From the NCBI GenBank assembly GCA_002383165.1, contig DFXK01000002.1:650770-714769 (forward strand): DNA of 64,000 nt, read 5' to 3'. The notes beneath the pieces are model-generated. The model had not been told where the DNA came from. It saw only the letters and a program-made list of their open reading frames with translations, and searched no databases. The DNA is from Flavobacteriales bacterium UBA4110. Lineage in GTDB: Bacteria; Bacteroidota; Bacteroidia; Flavobacteriales; Weeksellaceae. Positions 18,410 through 26,472 of this stretch are shown piece after piece; position 1 is the first letter of the stretch, and each line of letters starts with the position of its first letter. A program made the translations under genes and the position numbers.

Positions 18410-19219
18410 TTAAAAATCAACCTGAAAAGCTTTCTCCTCATCAGATTTAATGCCTAGAGCTTCGTAAATATAATCGTAAGTAGACAGCAAAACCGGTTTA
18501 CCATTGTAAACACAAACATCATGTTCAAAATGCGCAGAAGGCTGGTTGTCAAATGTTGTAACCGTCCACCCATCATTATGAAACTTCACTTTTTCTGTTC
18601 CAAGGTTAATCATAGGTTCTATAGCCAGGCAAATCCCGTCTTTCAGTACTTTTCCGCTTCCTGGTTTCCCGTAGTTTGGAACTTGTGGATCTTCGTGCAT
18701 TTGTCTTCCGACACCGTGACCAACCAATTCTCTAACAACGCCATAACCTTCTTTCTCACAATGTCTTTGGATAGCGTGAGAAATATCGCCTACACGTTTT
18801 CCTCTTACACACTGTTCAATTCCTTTATACAATGATTCTTTGGTAACTCTCAATAATTTTTTGACCTCATCGGATACTTCTCCAACTTCAAAAGTGTAAG
18901 CGTGGTCACCAACAAATCCGTTCCAGAAAACACCACAATCTACGGAAAGAATCGTTCCTTCTTTTATCGGTTCTGAGTTTGGAATCCCGTGTACAACCTG
19001 TTCATTTGGAGAGATACAAAGTGATGCTGGAAATCCGCCATAACCAAGAAACGCTGGTTCCGCTCCGTGGTCTTTGATAAAATCGTAAGCCAATTTATCA
19101 AGATGAAGCGTTGTAACTCCCGGCTTAATTTCTTTAGCTAACATTCCCAAAGTCTGGGAAACCAATCTTGCACTTTGCTTCATCAATCGAAGCTCATCTA
19201 TATTTTTGAGTTGAATCAT
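18410..19219 (-). CDS. map: Methionine aminopeptidase, type I
   Basis: 269 aa, typical for bacterial MetAP with the two-metal pita-bread fold. Metal-binding segments are visible: LSVDCGVFWNGFVGDHAYTF (two Asp), LVGHGVGRQMHEDPQVPNYG (His), AIEPMINLG (Glu) and the C-terminal FEHDVCV (Glu). It removes the initiator Met from nascent proteins and is normally essential. Genes for a methyltransferase and a four-helix bundle protein flank it on the same strand, separated by 24 and 47 bases. Confidence 0.97.
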   Translation of the reverse strand: MIQLKNIDELRLMKQSARLVSQTLGMLAKEIKPGVTTLHLDKLAYDFIKDHGAEPAFLGYGGFPASLCISPNEQVVHGIPNSEPIKEGTILSVDCGVFWNGFVGDHAYTFEVGEVSDEVKKLLRVTKESLYKGIEQCVRGKRVGDISHAIQRHCEKEGYGVVRELVGHGVGRQMHEDPQVPNYGKPGSGKVLKDGICLAIEPMINLGTEKVKFHNDGWTVTTFDNQPSAHFEHDVCVYNGKPVLLSTYDYIYEALGIKSDEEKAFQVDF

Positions 19220-19266
19220 ATCTTTATGTAAGAATCAAGATTAAAGTTAAAAGAATAAATTTTAAA

Positions 19267-19617
19267 TCAATCTTCTTTTGTTTTATTTAAAATAGCACCA
19301 AGAATATTTTTAATTTCAAGACTTTCTTGCAAAAGCCCAGAAAGCTTATCATTATCTGATACTTCTAATTCTTTAATTATTCTAAGCCAGTAATTGGTTT
19401 CTCTAGCTTCTCTCAAAGCAATTCTAATTTTATTTCTAAAATCTGCTCTTGATGAACCTGCTTGCGACTCTTCATAATTAGCACCTATAGAAGTTGAAGA
19501 TTTTGAAAGCTGTACTTTAACAACATTAATTTCATAAGAGTTTGGCAATGTCTTAAGAAACTTCAAACAATTGACTCCAAAAACAAAAGTTCTGTTAAGT
19601 AAATCATTTTCTTTCAT
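19267..19617 (-). CDS. Four-helix bundle protein of the 23S rRNA intervening-sequence family
   Basis: 116 aa. The central signature SSTSIGANYEESQAGSSRADF and ALREARETNYWL is characteristic of the S23/IVP four-helix bundle family (TIGR02436-like). These proteins were first found encoded in 23S rRNA insertions but are frequent as stand-alone genes in Bacteroidota. No rRNA is near, so this is the stand-alone form. The function is unknown. Confidence 0.88.
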   Translation of the reverse strand: MKENDLLNRTFVFGVNCLKFLKTLPNSYEINVVKVQLSKSSTSIGANYEESQAGSSRADFRNKIRIALREARETNYWLRIIKELEVSDNDKLSGLLQESLEIKNILGAILNKTKED

Positions 19618-19665
19618 ACGAGTGTAATACTTGAATCTTTTGCCTTTATTCTTGTTTCTTCTAAA

Positions 19666-20112
19666 TCACCAAAAAAGTCCTTTTTTCTTTTCTTTTTTCA
19701 TTTTGGAGTAAGCGTGAACCTCGCCCCCTGCCACTTGGAACTCTATTTTTTCATTGATGATTTGGTAGATTTCGCCCCAACCTGGGAATCCACCAAGATT
19801 TCTGTCATCAATGAAAAGATCCGCATCAATCTTTCTTGATTGTGTTTCTGAATCAAAAATCTCTCCTTCAAAACTAGAATTAACTGCGTAAAACTCCAAA
19901 CCGTTTTTTCGGCAAAATTCTACAGCGTCTTCCAAAGATTTACCGTGGCGGTAAGTCCAAAGAATCAATCTGTAACCCTCGCCCTGAAGTTTTTTTAAAG
20001 TTTCGAATGCAAATGTTTTGGCTTTCCCAATTCCCGGATAAGCATCTTCTACGATGGTTCCGTCAAAATCGATTGCCAGTTTTTTGTTGCTTTTTATCAT
20101 TTGGTTTGTCAA
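19666..20112 (-). CDS. HAD-superfamily hydrolase-like protein
   Basis: 148 aa. HAD motif I is clear (LAIDFDGTIVED), a motif II-like segment is in LILWTYRHGKSLEDAVEFC, and an acidic motif IV stretch is in DADLFIDDRNLGG. There is almost no cap domain, so it probably acts on a large or exposed phosphorylated substrate. Related small proteins in Bacteroidota are annotated as HAD hydrolases without a known substrate. The start at 20112 is supported by a TATATTTG box that gives a leader of about ten bases. Confidence 0.78.
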   Translation of the reverse strand: MTNQMIKSNKKLAIDFDGTIVEDAYPGIGKAKTFAFETLKKLQGEGYRLILWTYRHGKSLEDAVEFCRKNGLEFYAVNSSFEGEIFDSETQSRKIDADLFIDDRNLGGFPGWGEIYQIINEKIEFQVAGGEVHAYSKMKKEKKKGLFW

Positions 20113-20128
20113 TAAACATTAAAACGTA

Positions 20129-20136
20129 CAAATATA
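20129..20136 (-). promoter_or_regulatory. Candidate -7 box for the HAD gene
   Basis: Minus-strand TATATTTG, 17 bases before the ATG at 20112. Confidence 0.45.
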
Positions 20137-20178
20137 CGAAATAAAGAAAAGTGAAATCCAGAATATTTTACAATAAAA

Positions 20179-20200
20179 AAGTGCACCCATTGGTACACTT
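20179..20200 (-). terminator. Terminator of the desaturase gene
   Basis: AAGTGCACC (20179-20187) pairs with GGTACACTT (20192-20200) with one C/A mismatch, loop CATT. On the minus strand it runs into a T tract. Confidence 0.75.
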
Positions 20201-20209
20201 ATATTTATA

Positions 20210-21190
20210 TTAGTTCTTAACCCATTTGAAACTGTAAGGCAGCTGTGGTGCTGGTATCCTGTCCGATATCCTTTGCAATCTCTCCGGCAATCTCATCAGA
20301 TAATCTCTTGCGCGTTCTGCTTTGTCATTCAGGTTTTTCATACCTTCAATTTTCCACTCATCCAAAAGATCTTTCAGAATATTGATATAATCTTGTCCTG
20401 TGTAAACCATAGCACGTTGTGCTGCATCAGAAAAATGCTCCCAAAGCTCGCCTGCTTTCTGTCCCGATTCTCTCAGAAGATGCGCTGGCATTACAATTTT
20501 TCTTCTCATCATATCTTCAAACGCAAGCATCATTCCGCTGGCATCCATTTCAAAAATTCTTGCAGAAAAATCTTTATAAGCTTTAGCGTGTCTAGCTTCA
20601 TCGGCAGCAATCACACCACACATCTGCGCCAGCTTTTTATTACCCGATTGTTTTGCCAATGTTCCCACTCTTCTGTGAGAGATATTGGTTGCTGTTTCCT
20701 GAAAACTGGTATAGACGAAATTTTTATATGGATCTGAGCTGGTACCGATGTCAAAGCCATCATTGATCAAATGGTGCGTTGTGATTTCCATCTCACGCAT
20801 ATTCACTCGTCCGCAGAGGTATAGATATTTTCCTAAAAGATCACCGTGGCGGTTCTCTTCAGCGGTCCAAGCTCTTACCCACTGTGTCCAGCCAGTTTTG
20901 TTTTCCTGATTTACTCCTTCTAATCCCATCAGCCAAGATTCATAGGTAGGCAAAGCCTCTTCTGTAATGCAATCACCTATAAGTGTTACAAAAAGATCAT
21001 ACGGCATCTCTCTGGCAAATGTCTGCAGTTCTTCGATTTCTTCTTTGAAATTCTCACCAGAACTATCCGGAAGAAAATCCGAAGGTTGCCATATTTTTTC
21101 TATTGGGGTAAGATATGAACTGATGAACTCGTCCATATTTTGCTCCAATGTTCTCATCACTTCTAATTGTAACTCTTTCTCTTGCATCAA
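20210..21190 (-). CDS. Acyl-[ACP] desaturase, soluble di-iron type
   Basis: 326 aa. The two iron-binding motifs of the ferritin-like desaturases are present: WTAEENRHG (ExxH, mid-protein) and AADEARHAK (ExxH), each supplying Glu and His ligands to the di-iron centre, with extra Glu residues in the helices ahead of them. The family introduces a cis double bond into saturated acyl chains bound to acyl carrier protein. This is a cytosolic route to unsaturated fatty acids, the class of substrate that the oleate hydratases 30 kb away would use, though no shared regulation is visible. Confidence 0.92.
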   Translation of the reverse strand: MMQEKELQLEVMRTLEQNMDEFISSYLTPIEKIWQPSDFLPDSSGENFKEEIEELQTFAREMPYDLFVTLIGDCITEEALPTYESWLMGLEGVNQENKTGWTQWVRAWTAEENRHGDLLGKYLYLCGRVNMREMEITTHHLINDGFDIGTSSDPYKNFVYTSFQETATNISHRRVGTLAKQSGNKKLAQMCGVIAADEARHAKAYKDFSARIFEMDASGMMLAFEDMMRRKIVMPAHLLRESGQKAGELWEHFSDAAQRAMVYTGQDYINILKDLLDEWKIEGMKNLNDKAERARDYLMRLPERLQRISDRIPAPQLPYSFKWVKN

Positions 21191-21281
21191 AAAAATAATA
21201 ATTTAAGCAGTAAATGTACAATAAAAAATATTATTCATCGCATAACGAAGCAAGATTTAATATAATCACAAGGCTTAATAT

Positions 21282-21312
21282 ACAAAAGCCGATAATGATA
21301 ATCGGCTTTTGT
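21282..21312 (-). terminator. Terminator-like hairpin after gpmI
   Basis: ACAAAAGCCGAT (21282-21293) pairs perfectly with ATCGGCTTTTGT (21301-21312), 7-base loop. The T-rich run is better on the plus side, so orientation is not certain. Confidence 0.65.
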
Positions 21313-21325
21313 ATTTTTAATAGGG

Positions 21326-22864
21326 CTAATTGATTTTTTTATTTACAAGAATATTTCCTGTCATTTCTTCTGGAATATCTACACCCATTACATTAAGGAT
21401 CGTAGGAGCCACATCGCCCAGTTTACCAGGCTGAAGATCCCAGGATTGGTCTTTATCCATTACAATAAAAGGAACCAAATTTGTGGAATGTTGGGTGTTT
21501 GGACTTCCGTCTGGATTTATCATCACATCAGAGTTTCCGTGGTCTGCCAAGATGAAAACTGCATAACCGTGCTCATAAGCCGTTTCAGCAACTTTCTGAA
21601 TACAAGAATCTACAACTTCAGCCGCTTTTACTGCTGCAGAGAAAACGCCGGTATGACCAACCATATCTGTATTGGCAAAGTTAAGAACTACAAAGTCTGC
21701 AGATTCTTTTTCCAATTCCGGAACAATAACATTGGTAATATCATAAGCTGACATTTCCGGCTTAAGATCATACGTTGCTACATCTTTCGGGCTTGGGCAA
21801 AGCAAACGTCTTTCCTTCAAAAATTCCGCTTCTCTACCTCCAGAGAAAAAGAAAGTAACGTGCGGATATTTCTCTGTTTCCGCAATTCTAATTTGGGATT
21901 TTCCCGCACTTTCCAGAACCTCGCCCATTGTTTTCTGAAGAACATTCTCATCAAAAACAACTCTTACATTCTGGAAGGTTTTATCATAATTAGTTAAGGT
22001 AACATAATACAAATCCAGCTTTTTCATTCCATACTCTGGGAAATCCTGCTGAGAAAGCACTTCGGTAATTTCACGACCCCTGTCTGTACGGAAATTGAAA
22101 CAAATCACCACATCGTGGTCTTCGATTTTGGCAATCGGAAAATGATTCTGAACACCTACAATCGGTTTGATAAACTCATCGGTTACATCCTGATTATAAG
22201 AATCCTGAATAGATTGTACGAAATCTTTGGTTTCTGCACCCACACCGTTTGCCAGAAGGTCATACGCCAGTTTCACACGCTCCCAACGTTTATCTCTGTC
22301 CATCGCATAGTAACGTCCTATGACTGATGACAGTTTTCCTGTTGTGGTTTTCATATGATTCAGCAAATCTTCAATAAAACCTTTTCCCGATTTGGGATCA
22401 CAGTCACGGCCATCTGTAAAAGCATGGACGAAAACATTTTCAGTAAATCCAAATTCGTGGGCTGCCGTAAGAAGACCTTTCAAATGTTTGATATGCGAAT
22501 GCACACCACCATCCGAAACCAGACCGATGAAATGAACCTTCTTGTTATTAGCTTTGGCATATTCGAAAGCGTGCTGAATGACCGCTTCCTTTCCAAGGCT
22601 ACCATTTTCTACCGCCATATTCAGTTTTACAAGATTCTGATAAACGACTCTACCCGCACCCAGATTCATATGTCCTACTTCCGAGTTTCCCATTTGTCCA
22701 GCTGGTAGTCCAACCGCTAGTCCACTAGCTTCAAGTGTGGTATTTGGGAATGTTTTTAAGGCATAATCCATAAAAGGCGTGTTGGCCTGAGCAATGGCGG
22801 AAACAGCGGGATTTTGCCCGATTCCCCATCCGTCCAATATAGCGAGAATTGCTTTTTTTGACAT
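21326..22864 (-). CDS. gpmI: 2,3-bisphosphoglycerate-independent phosphoglycerate mutase
   Basis: 512 aa, full length for the iPGM family. It interconverts 3- and 2-phosphoglycerate in glycolysis through a phosphoserine intermediate and two Mn ions. Visible are ILDGWGIG at the N-terminus, the catalytic Ser61 in GNSEVGHMNLGAGRVVYQ, the substrate-binding DGGVHSHIKHL and FTDGRD segments, and the C-terminal metal ligands in FANTDMVGHTG and ILADHGNSD. A TAAATTTG box lies 23 bases upstream of the ATG. It is a single-gene unit. Confidence 0.97.
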   Translation of the reverse strand: MSKKAILAILDGWGIGQNPAVSAIAQANTPFMDYALKTFPNTTLEASGLAVGLPAGQMGNSEVGHMNLGAGRVVYQNLVKLNMAVENGSLGKEAVIQHAFEYAKANNKKVHFIGLVSDGGVHSHIKHLKGLLTAAHEFGFTENVFVHAFTDGRDCDPKSGKGFIEDLLNHMKTTTGKLSSVIGRYYAMDRDKRWERVKLAYDLLANGVGAETKDFVQSIQDSYNQDVTDEFIKPIVGVQNHFPIAKIEDHDVVICFNFRTDRGREITEVLSQQDFPEYGMKKLDLYYVTLTNYDKTFQNVRVVFDENVLQKTMGEVLESAGKSQIRIAETEKYPHVTFFFSGGREAEFLKERRLLCPSPKDVATYDLKPEMSAYDITNVIVPELEKESADFVVLNFANTDMVGHTGVFSAAVKAAEVVDSCIQKVAETAYEHGYAVFILADHGNSDVMINPDGSPNTQHSTNLVPFIVMDKDQSWDLQPGKLGDVAPTILNVMGVDIPEEMTGNILVNKKIN

Positions 22865-23224
22865 TGTTGATTTTGTTTTGTTATAACAAATTTACGAAAT
22901 GGAAAAGCATTGACAGAATTCCTGAACTTATTTTTTAATAATTGACATATATTCCTTCTTTTATAAAAATTTATTCTGTAGCATCCCTTACTTCCTTTGG
23001 GATATGTTCGATACAACTCCGATCGGTGTTTTAAATGCTATATAGGATCTATGCTATTGTTACTACGCATTTATCACAAAGAAATTATCTAGCGAGCCTA
23101 TACAGTTACTAAACGTAGAGCCCTTCTTTCTAAATCAAAAAAAAACAGGCGAACAATAATTTCCAGGATGTTTTGCCAATCGACAAATATTCTTACCTTT
23201 AAGACCCTTTTTTAAAAAATTAAA
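22865..23224. other. 360-base gap without a recognisable gene
   Basis: It contains the gpmI -7 box (minus-strand TAAATTTG, 22894-22887) and the promoter of the SUI1-like gene at its right end. The middle (about 22980-23130) is less A+T-rich than usual for a spacer. It has a short ATCCC/GGGAT hairpin at 22983-23003 and a repeated ATGCTAT, but no open frame with a credible start. It could be a decayed element or an unrecognised RNA. Confidence 0.4.
23173..23201 (+). promoter_or_regulatory. Promoter of the SUI1-like gene
   Basis: TTG (23173-23175), 18 bases, then TACCTTTA (23194-23201), one mismatch to TAnnTTTG. The expected start of transcription is about 15-20 bases before the ATG at 23225. 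Confidence 0.5.
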
Positions 23225-23548
23225 ATGGACTTAAGAGATCAACTAAAAAACCTTTTTCCAGAGCACGAAGAACAGGATTTTGAAATGCCGAAAGAAAGCT
23301 TCAAACAAAAAGAACCTCTTGTATGCAAATTCGAGAAGAAAGGCCGAAATGGAAAACCCGTAACCTTAATCGAAGGTTGGGAAGGCGATGATGAAGGCCT
23401 GAAAGAGATTTCGAAAAAAATTAAAACGACACTTGGGATTGGCGGGTCAGAAAAAGACGGTGTCATCATTATACAAGGTGACAATCGGGATAAAATCATG
23501 AACATCCTAAAAGATATGGGCTACAAAACCAAACGTGTAGGAGGATAA
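23225..23548 (+). CDS. SUI1/eIF1-like translation factor
   Basis: 107 aa. After an acidic N-terminus of about 25 residues it has the SUI1 fold pattern: VCKFEKKGRNGKPVTLIEGW, LKEISKKIKTTLGIGGSEKDGVIIIQGDNRDKIMNILKDMGY. This corresponds to eukaryotic eIF1 and E. coli YciH, small proteins that bind the ribosomal P-site region and affect start-codon fidelity, with poorly defined roles in bacteria. The nucleoside phosphorylase gene follows 44 bases downstream. Confidence 0.9.
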   Translation: MDLRDQLKNLFPEHEEQDFEMPKESFKQKEPLVCKFEKKGRNGKPVTLIEGWEGDDEGLKEISKKIKTTLGIGGSEKDGVIIIQGDNRDKIMNILKDMGYKTKRVGG

Positions 23549-23592
23549 CAATATAATTGATAATTGATAATTAAAATTTAAAAATAATATAT

Positions 23593-24447
23593 ATGATTAA
23601 CAAACTAGCAGCTTCTGAATTGGTTCTAAACGATGACGGTAGTGTTTATCACCTTAATCTGCTTCCAGAAGACATTGCAGACAAAGTACTTCTAGTGGGC
23701 GACCCAGACAGAGTTCCGAAAGTTTCTAATTTCTTCGATACCGTCGAAATAAAAAAGAATAAGAGAGAATTCTATACGCACACGGGAAAGTTGCGTGGCG
23801 AACGAATTACGGTTATGTCTACGGGAATCGGAACAGAGAATATTGATATTGTGATGAATGAGCTCGACGCACTTGTTAATATCGACCTGAAAGAAAAAGA
23901 ATTCAAAAAGGATCATAAAGCTTTACAGCTATTCCGAATGGGAACCTGTGGCAGCGTGAATCCTGATATAGAGGTCAATAATATGTTGGTTACTCAGAAT
24001 GTGGTAGGCTTAGATGGATTGCTGCATTTCTATCAGGATTATCAGTTTGAGAATGAATTCAGCAAAAATTTCCTCGAGAAGTTTCCTTACGAGAGAATCA
24101 AGCCGATGCTCTACTTTGCAGACTGGGCGGAAGAACTTAGCGCATTATACTCCGATGCAAAATACAAAGGGAACACTGCAACTTTCCCTGGCTTCTATGC
24201 ACCACAGGGTCGACAGCTGAGGTTGAAAGCACTGGACGATCAGTTTTTGGAAACGCTTAATGATCTTGGTGTTTCCAACTTTGAAATGGAAACATCTGCT
24301 ATCTATGGCTTGTCAAAATTATTGGGTCACAAAGCCATTACGGTAAATTGTGTAATCGCCAACAGAAGACGAGGCGAATTTGCAAGTGACCACCACGCAT
24401 CAGAAAAAATGATGATTGAATGGGTGCTTGACAGAGTTATCCAATAA
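23593..24447 (+). CDS. Nucleoside phosphorylase, probably uridine phosphorylase-like
   Basis: 284 aa of the PNP/UDP family, which splits nucleosides with phosphate to give a base and ribose 1-phosphate. Phosphate-binding and core motifs visible are LLVGDPDRVPKVSNFFD, VMSTGIGTENIDIVMNEL and FRMGTCGSVN. The sugar/base-binding FEMETSAIYGLSKLLGHKA carries the Met-Glu pair typical of the family. Which base is preferred cannot be read with confidence. A terminator follows. Confidence 0.9.
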   Translation: MINKLAASELVLNDDGSVYHLNLLPEDIADKVLLVGDPDRVPKVSNFFDTVEIKKNKREFYTHTGKLRGERITVMSTGIGTENIDIVMNELDALVNIDLKEKEFKKDHKALQLFRMGTCGSVNPDIEVNNMLVTQNVVGLDGLLHFYQDYQFENEFSKNFLEKFPYERIKPMLYFADWAEELSALYSDAKYKGNTATFPGFYAPQGRQLRLKALDDQFLETLNDLGVSNFEMETSAIYGLSKLLGHKAITVNCVIANRRRGEFASDHHASEKMMIEWVLDRVIQ

Positions 24448-24470
24448 AAATTATAAAATTAGGTTTAATA

Positions 24471-24499
24471 AGCAACTTTCATTTGGAGGTTGCTTTTTT
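24471..24499 (+). terminator. Terminator after the nucleoside phosphorylase gene
   Basis: AGCAAC (24471-24476) pairs with GTTGCT (24489-24494), extended inward by weaker pairs, followed by a T tract. Confidence 0.75.
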
Positions 24500-24614
24500 G
24501 TTTGTAAAATTTTATAGTTTTATTAACGTTCGTTAAGACTTTACGGCATCCTTATTGGATAAATGATAAGCATCAAATCAAATTTTTCAATATTAACCCA
24601 AAAATCAAAATATT

Positions 24615-24953
24615 ATGAGTACGCCAAATGAAAATTACAATGATGCTGAAAAAGCTGTGGACAAAACAGAAAATTCATTAGAAAATGCAGCTGATACCGC
24701 AAAAGACAAAGTCAATGAATATGCTGACAAAGCGAGAAATTATATTGACGAGCAAAAAAGAAAGAACGAGGAGCCAACAAAAGAAGGATTTTTTGATAAT
24801 CTAAAATCTAACCTCGCTGATGCATGGGAAGACACCAAAGATTTTGCTGATAAAGCGTGGGAAAGCACAAAAGACACAGCTAACGATGCTTGGGAAAAAA
24901 CAAAAGATGCAGCAGAAGATGTAAAAGCAGAAGTTAGAAAAGCAACCAATTAG
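24615..24953 (+). CDS. LEA-like amphipathic-repeat protein
   Basis: 112 aa, highly charged, rich in Ala, Asp, Glu and Lys, with no hydrophobic core segment or signal peptide. The second half repeats an 11-residue pattern of the type W-E-x-T-K-D-x-A-x-x-A (WEDTKDFADKA, WESTKDTANDA, WEKTKDAAEDV), like LEA group 3 and apolipoprotein-like helices. Such proteins are often disordered in solution and are linked with desiccation or envelope stress. That role is inference. It is flanked by terminators, so it is a single-gene unit. Confidence 0.75.
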   Translation: MSTPNENYNDAEKAVDKTENSLENAADTAKDKVNEYADKARNYIDEQKRKNEEPTKEGFFDNLKSNLADAWEDTKDFADKAWESTKDTANDAWEKTKDAAEDVKAEVRKATN

Positions 24954-24983
24954 TTTTTAAGTTAGTAATAGTTTTTCACAACG

Positions 24984-25018
24984 AAAGGAGAAGATTTTTA
25001 TAAGTCTTCTCCTTTTTA
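24984..25018 (+). terminator. Terminator of the LEA-like gene
   Basis: AAAGGAGAAGA (24984-24994) pairs with TCTTCTCCTTT (25005-25015), then T's. Confidence 0.85.
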
Positions 25019-25021
25019 TTT

Positions 25022-25029
25022 TATATTTG
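25022..25029 (+). promoter_or_regulatory. Candidate -7 box for the M28 peptidase gene
   Basis: TATATTTG matches TAnnTTTG, directly behind the preceding terminator. The leader would be about 12 bases. Confidence 0.45.
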
Positions 25030-25047
25030 CTGATTATTTATTAAGCA

Positions 25048-26217
25048 ATGAGAAAACGTTTTGTGTTCAGTTTATTTCTACTCAGTTTTTTAGCAAATTC
25101 CCAAACATTCAATCAGGAATATGCGAATGTGAGCAATCTTGTTTCACAAAGCAACATCAACACTTACCTTGAGGAATTTGAAGCACTTGGTGTTAAGACT
25201 ACAGGATCTACGGCTAATAACAACGCTTACACGTGGCTTAAAAATAAGTACCTGTCTTTTGGCTATACAGAAAATGACATTAGTAAAGATAATTTCACAT
25301 ACAACGGACAATCCACTTCCAGCATCATCGTCACCAAACAAGGTACAAAATATCCTAATATCTATATCATAGTGTGTGGTCATTACGATACCATTGTAGG
25401 AACCGGAACCAATGATAATGGCAGCGGTGTATCCGTCATTCTGGAAACAGCAAGGCTTCTTAAAAATATACCCATGGAATATTCTATCAAATTTATCAAT
25501 TTTTCTGGTGAGGAGCAAGGGCTTTTGGGCTCCGCTCACTATGTGAGCAGTGTGGTAAACGCCACCAGCCCTAAGATGAACATCCGACTGGTTCTTAATA
25601 TTGATGAAGTAGGCGGTATAAAAGGTCAGACAAATGACACTGTAACCTGCGAAAGAGATGAATCCAATTCTCCAAGTGCTAACAATGCCGCTTCCAACAC
25701 CTTCACACAACAGTTGATTAATTGCATCAAATTATATTCTCCTCTCAAAACCAATCTAAGCTATGCATACGCTTCGGATTATATGCCTTTTCAGTCCAAT
25801 GGAGAAATCATCACCGGCCTTTTCGAATATAACGAAACACCGTACGCCCATACAGCAAATGATAAGTATACCAATCTGGATCCTGTGTACATCTACAATA
25901 TAGCAAAAGGAACCGCAGGAGCGGTACAGCATTTTGCCGTTGCATCTGGTAATCAAGATCTGGACGCTTGCACGCCGAAACAAATTGCCGGAAGTTTCAA
26001 ATTCTACCCAAATCCAGCAAAAGATTTTATCCAGCTCGAATTCCTAAACAGTAAAACCCAACGCTTCAGCTTTGTAATTACTGATTTTGAAGGCAGAGTT
26101 CTCAGCAAAACAGAAAATCAGACCAGAGTTGATATTTCCGGTCTTCCAAAAGGTAGTTATCTGGGAACTTTCTATGTAGAAGATCAGCAAATCAGCAAAA
26201 AAATCATCATAGAATAA
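25048..26217 (+). CDS. Secreted M28-family zinc peptidase with type IX sorting tail
   Basis: 389 aa. Signal peptide MRKRFVFSLFLLSFLANSQ. The M28 aminopeptidase core shows its metal ligands in order: VCGHYDT (His, Asp), TNDNGSG (bridging Asp), NFSGEEQGLLGS (catalytic and ligand Glu), LNIDEVGG (Asp) and PYAHTANDKY (His). The C-terminal 75 residues are a Por-type sorting domain (FKFYPNPAKDFIQLEF through KGSYLGTFYVEDQQISKKIIIE), which directs export by the type IX system and surface attachment or release. Confidence 0.93.
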   Translation: MRKRFVFSLFLLSFLANSQTFNQEYANVSNLVSQSNINTYLEEFEALGVKTTGSTANNNAYTWLKNKYLSFGYTENDISKDNFTYNGQSTSSIIVTKQGTKYPNIYIIVCGHYDTIVGTGTNDNGSGVSVILETARLLKNIPMEYSIKFINFSGEEQGLLGSAHYVSSVVNATSPKMNIRLVLNIDEVGGIKGQTNDTVTCERDESNSPSANNAASNTFTQQLINCIKLYSPLKTNLSYAYASDYMPFQSNGEIITGLFEYNETPYAHTANDKYTNLDPVYIYNIAKGTAGAVQHFAVASGNQDLDACTPKQIAGSFKFYPNPAKDFIQLEFLNSKTQRFSFVITDFEGRVLSKTENQTRVDISGLPKGSYLGTFYVEDQQISKKIIIE

Positions 26218-26239
26218 TCTTTTCTCTTTTAAAAATAAA

Positions 26240-26370
26240 TTAGGGCAATCCCCTCGCCTTCGCTTTTCCCTCGGCTCGGGTCGTGCTATTCGCTCATATC
26301 TTTTTTGCCAAAGCTTTTGTCCAAGCAAAAAAAGGATAACCGCTACTATCACTATTGCATCACAGGTTGC
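26240..26370. repeat. Atypical G+C-richer intergenic element
   Basis: Between the M28 gene and the response regulator is a stretch with phrases such as CCCTCGGCTCGGGTCGTG, TATTCGCTCATATC and AACCGCTACTATC. It is clearly richer in G+C than the surrounding spacer and has no credible gene. Its form recalls degenerate dispersed intergenic repeats of Flavobacteriia. That link is from memory and needs a genome-wide search. Confidence 0.4.
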
Positions 26371-26458
26371 CCATTCAATTTTAGTTTCTCAATACCACTA
26401 ATTTCATTTTGAAGATAAAACAATAGTAATAATACAGTTTTACGAAAACAAAAATTCT

Positions 26459-26466
26459 TATCTTTG
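26459..26466 (+). promoter_or_regulatory. -7 box of the response regulator gene
   Basis: TATCTTTG matches TAnnTTTG exactly. It contains the TTG at 26464 that an ORF caller could mistake for a start. The expected transcription start falls at or near the ATG at 26473, suggesting a leaderless message. Confidence 0.5.
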
Positions 26467-26472
26467 CAACCT

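Noticed and set aside
22756..23016. 86-aa minus-strand frame over the gpmI start region
   Set aside because: Half overlaps gpmI in another frame and the rest is spacer containing the gpmI promoter box.
25144..25710. Minus-strand 188-aa open frame inside the M28 peptidase gene
   Set aside because: Antisense to conserved metal-site motifs; low-complexity shadow.
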